Shown here: piece after piece, positions 14,999 through 17,050 of the stretch
Numbering within the stretch: position 1 is the stretch's first letter
Layout of the letters: every line of letters starts with the position of its first letter
Source: Clostridia bacterium
GTDB taxonomy: Bacteria; Bacillota_A; Clostridia; Oscillospirales; CAG-272
Assembly: GCA_017552165.1 (NCBI GenBank)
Contig: JAFZCF010000063.1
Location: 1 to 17,050 of the forward strand
Reading direction: 5' to 3'
Length of the DNA: 17,050 nt
Program-made: the position numbers and the translations under genes
The notes under the pieces: generated by a model
Seen by the model: the letters and a program-made list of their open reading frames with translations, nothing else
Databases searched by the model: none
What the model was told of the DNA's origin: nothing

Positions 14999-15027
14999 AG
15001 TATAGCATATTCATGCCGGTTTGTCAA
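14999..15027 (-). promoter_or_regulatory. Near-perfect sigma-A promoter of the DUF4234 gene
   Basis: On the minus strand, TTGACA (15027-15022), a 17-bp spacer, and TATACT (15004-14999) match the consensus at 11 of 12 positions. Transcription should start near 14992, about 17 nt before the ATG at 14975, so the leader is very short. Confidence 0.9.
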
Positions 15028-15070
15028 TCGTTTGTTCGATTTCAGACATCATTTCGTATAATATGTCCGA

Positions 15071-15113
15071 AAACGAAGCAGCGCCCCGCAGAAAAGCGGG
15101 GCGCGATTCGTTT
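15071..15113 (-). terminator. Intrinsic terminator after the surface protein gene
   Basis: A perfect GCGCCCCGC/GCGGGGCGC stem (15081-15089, 15096-15104) has a 6-nt loop and is extended by AAACGAA/TTCGTTT (15071-15077, 15107-15113) across an internal loop. It begins 9 nt after the stop at 15122 and reads into a modest T-rich tract on the minus strand. Confidence 0.8.
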
Positions 15114-15121
15114 ATTCAAAG

Positions 15122-16585
15122 CTATTTCTTCTTTTTAAGCACCGATATAACGGCGACAACGATTATCACAGCAATGAGCACGCCGGCGACTATGAGAATA
15201 ATCGCTATGGGGTCGACGGACTTTTCCCCGCCGCCCTGCGGCTTTTCCGTCGTGACGTTCCCGGTGCCCGCCGGTTCGGTGCCGGCGCCCGCTGACGATC
15301 CGATTTCGGAAACGGCTCCGCCCGTCTGCGTCGCTTCTATCGAAAGATCACGGATACGGAGTCTCGTGGCGTCCTCCGCGCCGAATCCGCGGTTGAGCAG
15401 AAGTATCACGAACACTTCCCTCGAATTGAGTGCCCGGACGGACTCTGACAGGTCTATCGTCTCGGCGTCGGCAAGAACCTTGACCTCCGCCTGATCGGTC
15501 GAGGAGAGCAGCTTTGTACAGCTCTTTGCGGTAAAATCGTACGCTCCGTTTTCGTCGATCTCAAACGTGTCCGTCACCCAGATCCCTATCTGATAATAGC
15601 AGTTGTTGCCCTGTCTCAGATAATATCTCATATTCAGTTTGAGAGAGTCTATCGTCTCCCCCCTGTCGGCGCAGAGCCGGTAGCAGACGTAGGGATTGTT
15701 GATCCCCGATCCCTCTGCCCTGACGCCGTAACGGATAGAATCCTTTCCCCCGTCGTAGGTCTTGTCGGGGTTAAGATCATAATCCGCCGTGAACATGCCG
15801 TTCACGGGCGTTATACAGTTGCGCGAGCCGTCGTCGTTAATGACGACGTTGTGAGAGAAGAACGCCTTCATCATCTCGGGCTTTTCGGGAGTCGCCGGGT
15901 CCGCCGTGAGCGGAGCCGTCTGGAGCCCCGCGTCTATCGACAATATCGTTTTGCTGTAATCGATCGACGGGAGTTGTACCGGCTCGGCCGCCGGACCTGC
16001 TTCGCCCGGCGCGACCGTCTTGCCCTCGAAATCAAACGAATAGAATCTTACCCAGTCGACAAAGTCGCTGTTATTTATGAAATATACCGAAACATAAACT
16101 GTTCCGAGGCCCTTTGCAGCGGACGAAAGATCCCACTTGTGATTCATTTTTCCGAGCATTCCGCTCTTAACCGGTTTGTCGTTTTCGTAATCGAAAACCC
16201 CGTCGCCGCTTACGTAAAGACCGAAAACGTTCCCGGCGTATGATCCGACGTCTTCAAGCAGAAAATCGTTGATACTCGCAAATGATTTCAGCATAAGAGT
16301 CGAAAACGTCTCGCCCTCAGGCGCGTCGAGTTTATACATTATCCACGACGGCTTTTTGTTCTCCGCCGCGGCGAGAATGTTGCCCTCAGCGTTGAACTCC
16401 GCGATCTTTACGTTTTCGGCGGCGTACGCCCTGACGTCGTCGAGTTCAAGCGTCTCGCCCTCGCGGGTGGCGTCCATCACCGAAAAATCGACCGACAGCT
16501 TTACCGTGTTTTCGGCGGAAACCCGCGCGATCATCGAAACGGCAAGGATAAGAACGAGAATGAGCGCCGCAGCTTTGTTTTTCAT
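15122..16585 (-). CDS. Secreted, C-terminally membrane-anchored protein with two repeated beta-rich domains
   Basis: The protein has 487 residues from the ATG at 16585, chosen because AAAGGAG lies 6 nt upstream and the product then begins with a clean signal peptide (MKNKAAALILVLILAVSMIA, cleavage after VSA at 24). An earlier ATG at 16615 overlaps the upstream stop but spoils the signal peptide. Two similar segments, about 79-187 and 296-418, share a Y-K/R-L-x-A-x-x-GETF/I-x-x-L start, an aspartate-rich middle and a DLS...V-x-V end. They look like diverged copies of a carbohydrate-binding-like beta-sandwich. A Gly/Thr/Glu-rich linker (420-456), a membrane helix (458-482) and four Lys complete it. 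It would be displayed on the cell surface. I recognise no family, and a binding role is inferred. The stop is TAG. Confidence 0.8.
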   Translation of the reverse strand: MKNKAAALILVLILAVSMIARVSAENTVKLSVDFSVMDATREGETLELDDVRAYAAENVKIAEFNAEGNILAAAENKKPSWIMYKLDAPEGETFSTLMLKSFASINDFLLEDVGSYAGNVFGLYVSGDGVFDYENDKPVKSGMLGKMNHKWDLSSAAKGLGTVYVSVYFINNSDFVDWVRFYSFDFEGKTVAPGEAGPAAEPVQLPSIDYSKTILSIDAGLQTAPLTADPATPEKPEMMKAFFSHNVVINDDGSRNCITPVNGMFTADYDLNPDKTYDGGKDSIRYGVRAEGSGINNPYVCYRLCADRGETIDSLKLNMRYYLRQGNNCYYQIGIWVTDTFEIDENGAYDFTAKSCTKLLSSTDQAEVKVLADAETIDLSESVRALNSREVFVILLLNRGFGAEDATRLRIRDLSIEATQTGGAVSEIGSSAGAGTEPAGTGNVTTEKPQGGGEKSVDPIAIILIVAGVLIAVIIVVAVISVLKKKK

Positions 16586-16611
16586 GTTTGTCTCCTTTCG
16601 GATAGTCTCTG

Positions 16612-17050
16612 TCATTCGGTGACGGTCAGGATACGCTGATATTCACCGTAATACTCGGGACAGTACGTTATGGTGATTTTCCTTCCCGGGCGGAACAGGG
16701 CGCAGAGCTGCGCGTCGGTGAACGTTCGCGCGCGGGCGTTTTCGCTGCCGTCGAGAGTTATTTCCGTGGTATACGCTTGATATTCTATCTCGTAAACCGA
16801 GCCGTCATCGAACTCAACGAGACCGTTTGTCGAGTTCGGCTTTGTCAGATCCGGCGGCGTGAATGATTTTATGACGCCCGACTTTTCTCCGTATACCGAT
16901 TCGCAGGAGATGAGTTTGCCGCTCCCGTCAAACGTTAATTTGGCGTAGTCGCCGGTTACGGGGCCCTGGGATACCGCCTCGTCCGACCCGTCGGCGTGTC
17001 TCGTAAATCCGACGTTACCGCCTGCCAGAATATCCACCGTGTAATATCTC
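16612..17050 (-). CDS. C-terminal part of an unrecognised protein running off the right edge
   Basis: The frame is open to the right edge (RYYTVDILAGG...), and the GTG at 17037 is unlikely to be the true start because coding sequence continues upstream of it. About 145 residues are visible. They are polar and rich in beta-type segments (FDDGSVYEIEYQ, ITITYCPEYYGEY) without a membrane helix. No family is recognised. The stop (TGA, 16614-16612) lies 26 nt before the ATG of the membrane-anchored protein, so the two are probably cotranscribed and may act together at the cell surface. Confidence 0.75.
   Translation of the reverse strand, partial: RYYTVDILAGGNVGFTRHADGSDEAVSQGPVTGDYAKLTFDGSGKLISCESVYGEKSGVIKSFTPPDLTKPNSTNGLVEFDDGSVYEIEYQAYTTEITLDGSENARARTFTDAQLCALFRPGRKITITYCPEYYGEYQRILTVTE

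Noticed and set aside
14976..15014. ATG starts at 15014 and 15008 for the DUF4234 protein
   Set aside because: Both lie inside the promoter. The ATG at 14975 has a good ribosome binding site.

Overview
The window looks like a chromosome segment from a Gram-positive Bacillota of the class Clostridia, probably host-associated or gut-type. The reasons are the tig, clpP and clpX block, an LtaS-type lipoteichoic acid synthase homologue, textbook TTGACA-N17-TATAAT promoters, strong AGGAGG-type ribosome binding sites, short intrinsic terminators, and a solute-binding lipoprotein and AraC regulator typical of clostridial carbohydrate loci. Most genes are moderately GC-rich. The genes at 1-633 and 14009-14491 look clearly more AT-rich. 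The lineage assignment is inference from gene content, not a phylogeny.

Layout from left to right. (A) Positions 1-633 carry the end of a DUF2310-type zinc-ribbon protein gene, which converges on a long bidirectional terminator at 733-799. (B) Positions 819-5321, minus strand, form a three-gene carbohydrate operon read right to left: a solute-binding lipoprotein, a cytoplasmic five-Asp-box sialidase-like propeller, and a lipoprotein with a GH123/DUF4091 catalytic-type domain. No permease accompanies it. A structured leader of about 160 nt and a promoter containing a perfect 12-bp palindrome precede it. A divergent AraC-family regulator (5663-6571) has its own consensus promoter. (C) Positions 6826-13884, plus strand, form a tightly packed run: trigger factor, SGNH hydrolase, ClpP, ClpX, an LtaS-like membrane sulfatase, and a geranylgeranyl-reductase-like flavoprotein. 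It starts from a consensus extended -10 promoter and ends at a terminator at 13945-13973. (D) Positions 14009-14975, minus strand, hold a DUF4234 membrane protein followed by an unrecognised single-pass protein. (E) Positions 15122-17050, minus strand, hold the end of an unrecognised protein that runs off the window, followed by a secreted protein with a C-terminal membrane anchor and two apparent tandem beta-sandwich repeats.

The most striking observation is in block C. The LtaS-like gene is one continuous reading frame from 10676 to 12802 except for a single in-frame TAG at 11921-11923. The two catalytic halves lie on either side of this codon, and the TAG occupies exactly one residue position in a conserved family motif. 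TAG is the ordinary stop of clpX and of two other genes here, so genome-wide reassignment is unlikely. A recent nonsense mutation, strain-level inactivation, a sequencing error, or local readthrough (the UAG lies in the tetraloop of a 6-bp hairpin) remain possible.

Block B could couple sensing or uptake of a host-type glycan to its processing, with GH123 and sialidase folds suggesting GalNAc- or sialic-acid-containing substrates. Block C combines cytosolic protein quality control with envelope lipid and polymer functions. Blocks D and E encode envelope proteins of unknown role.
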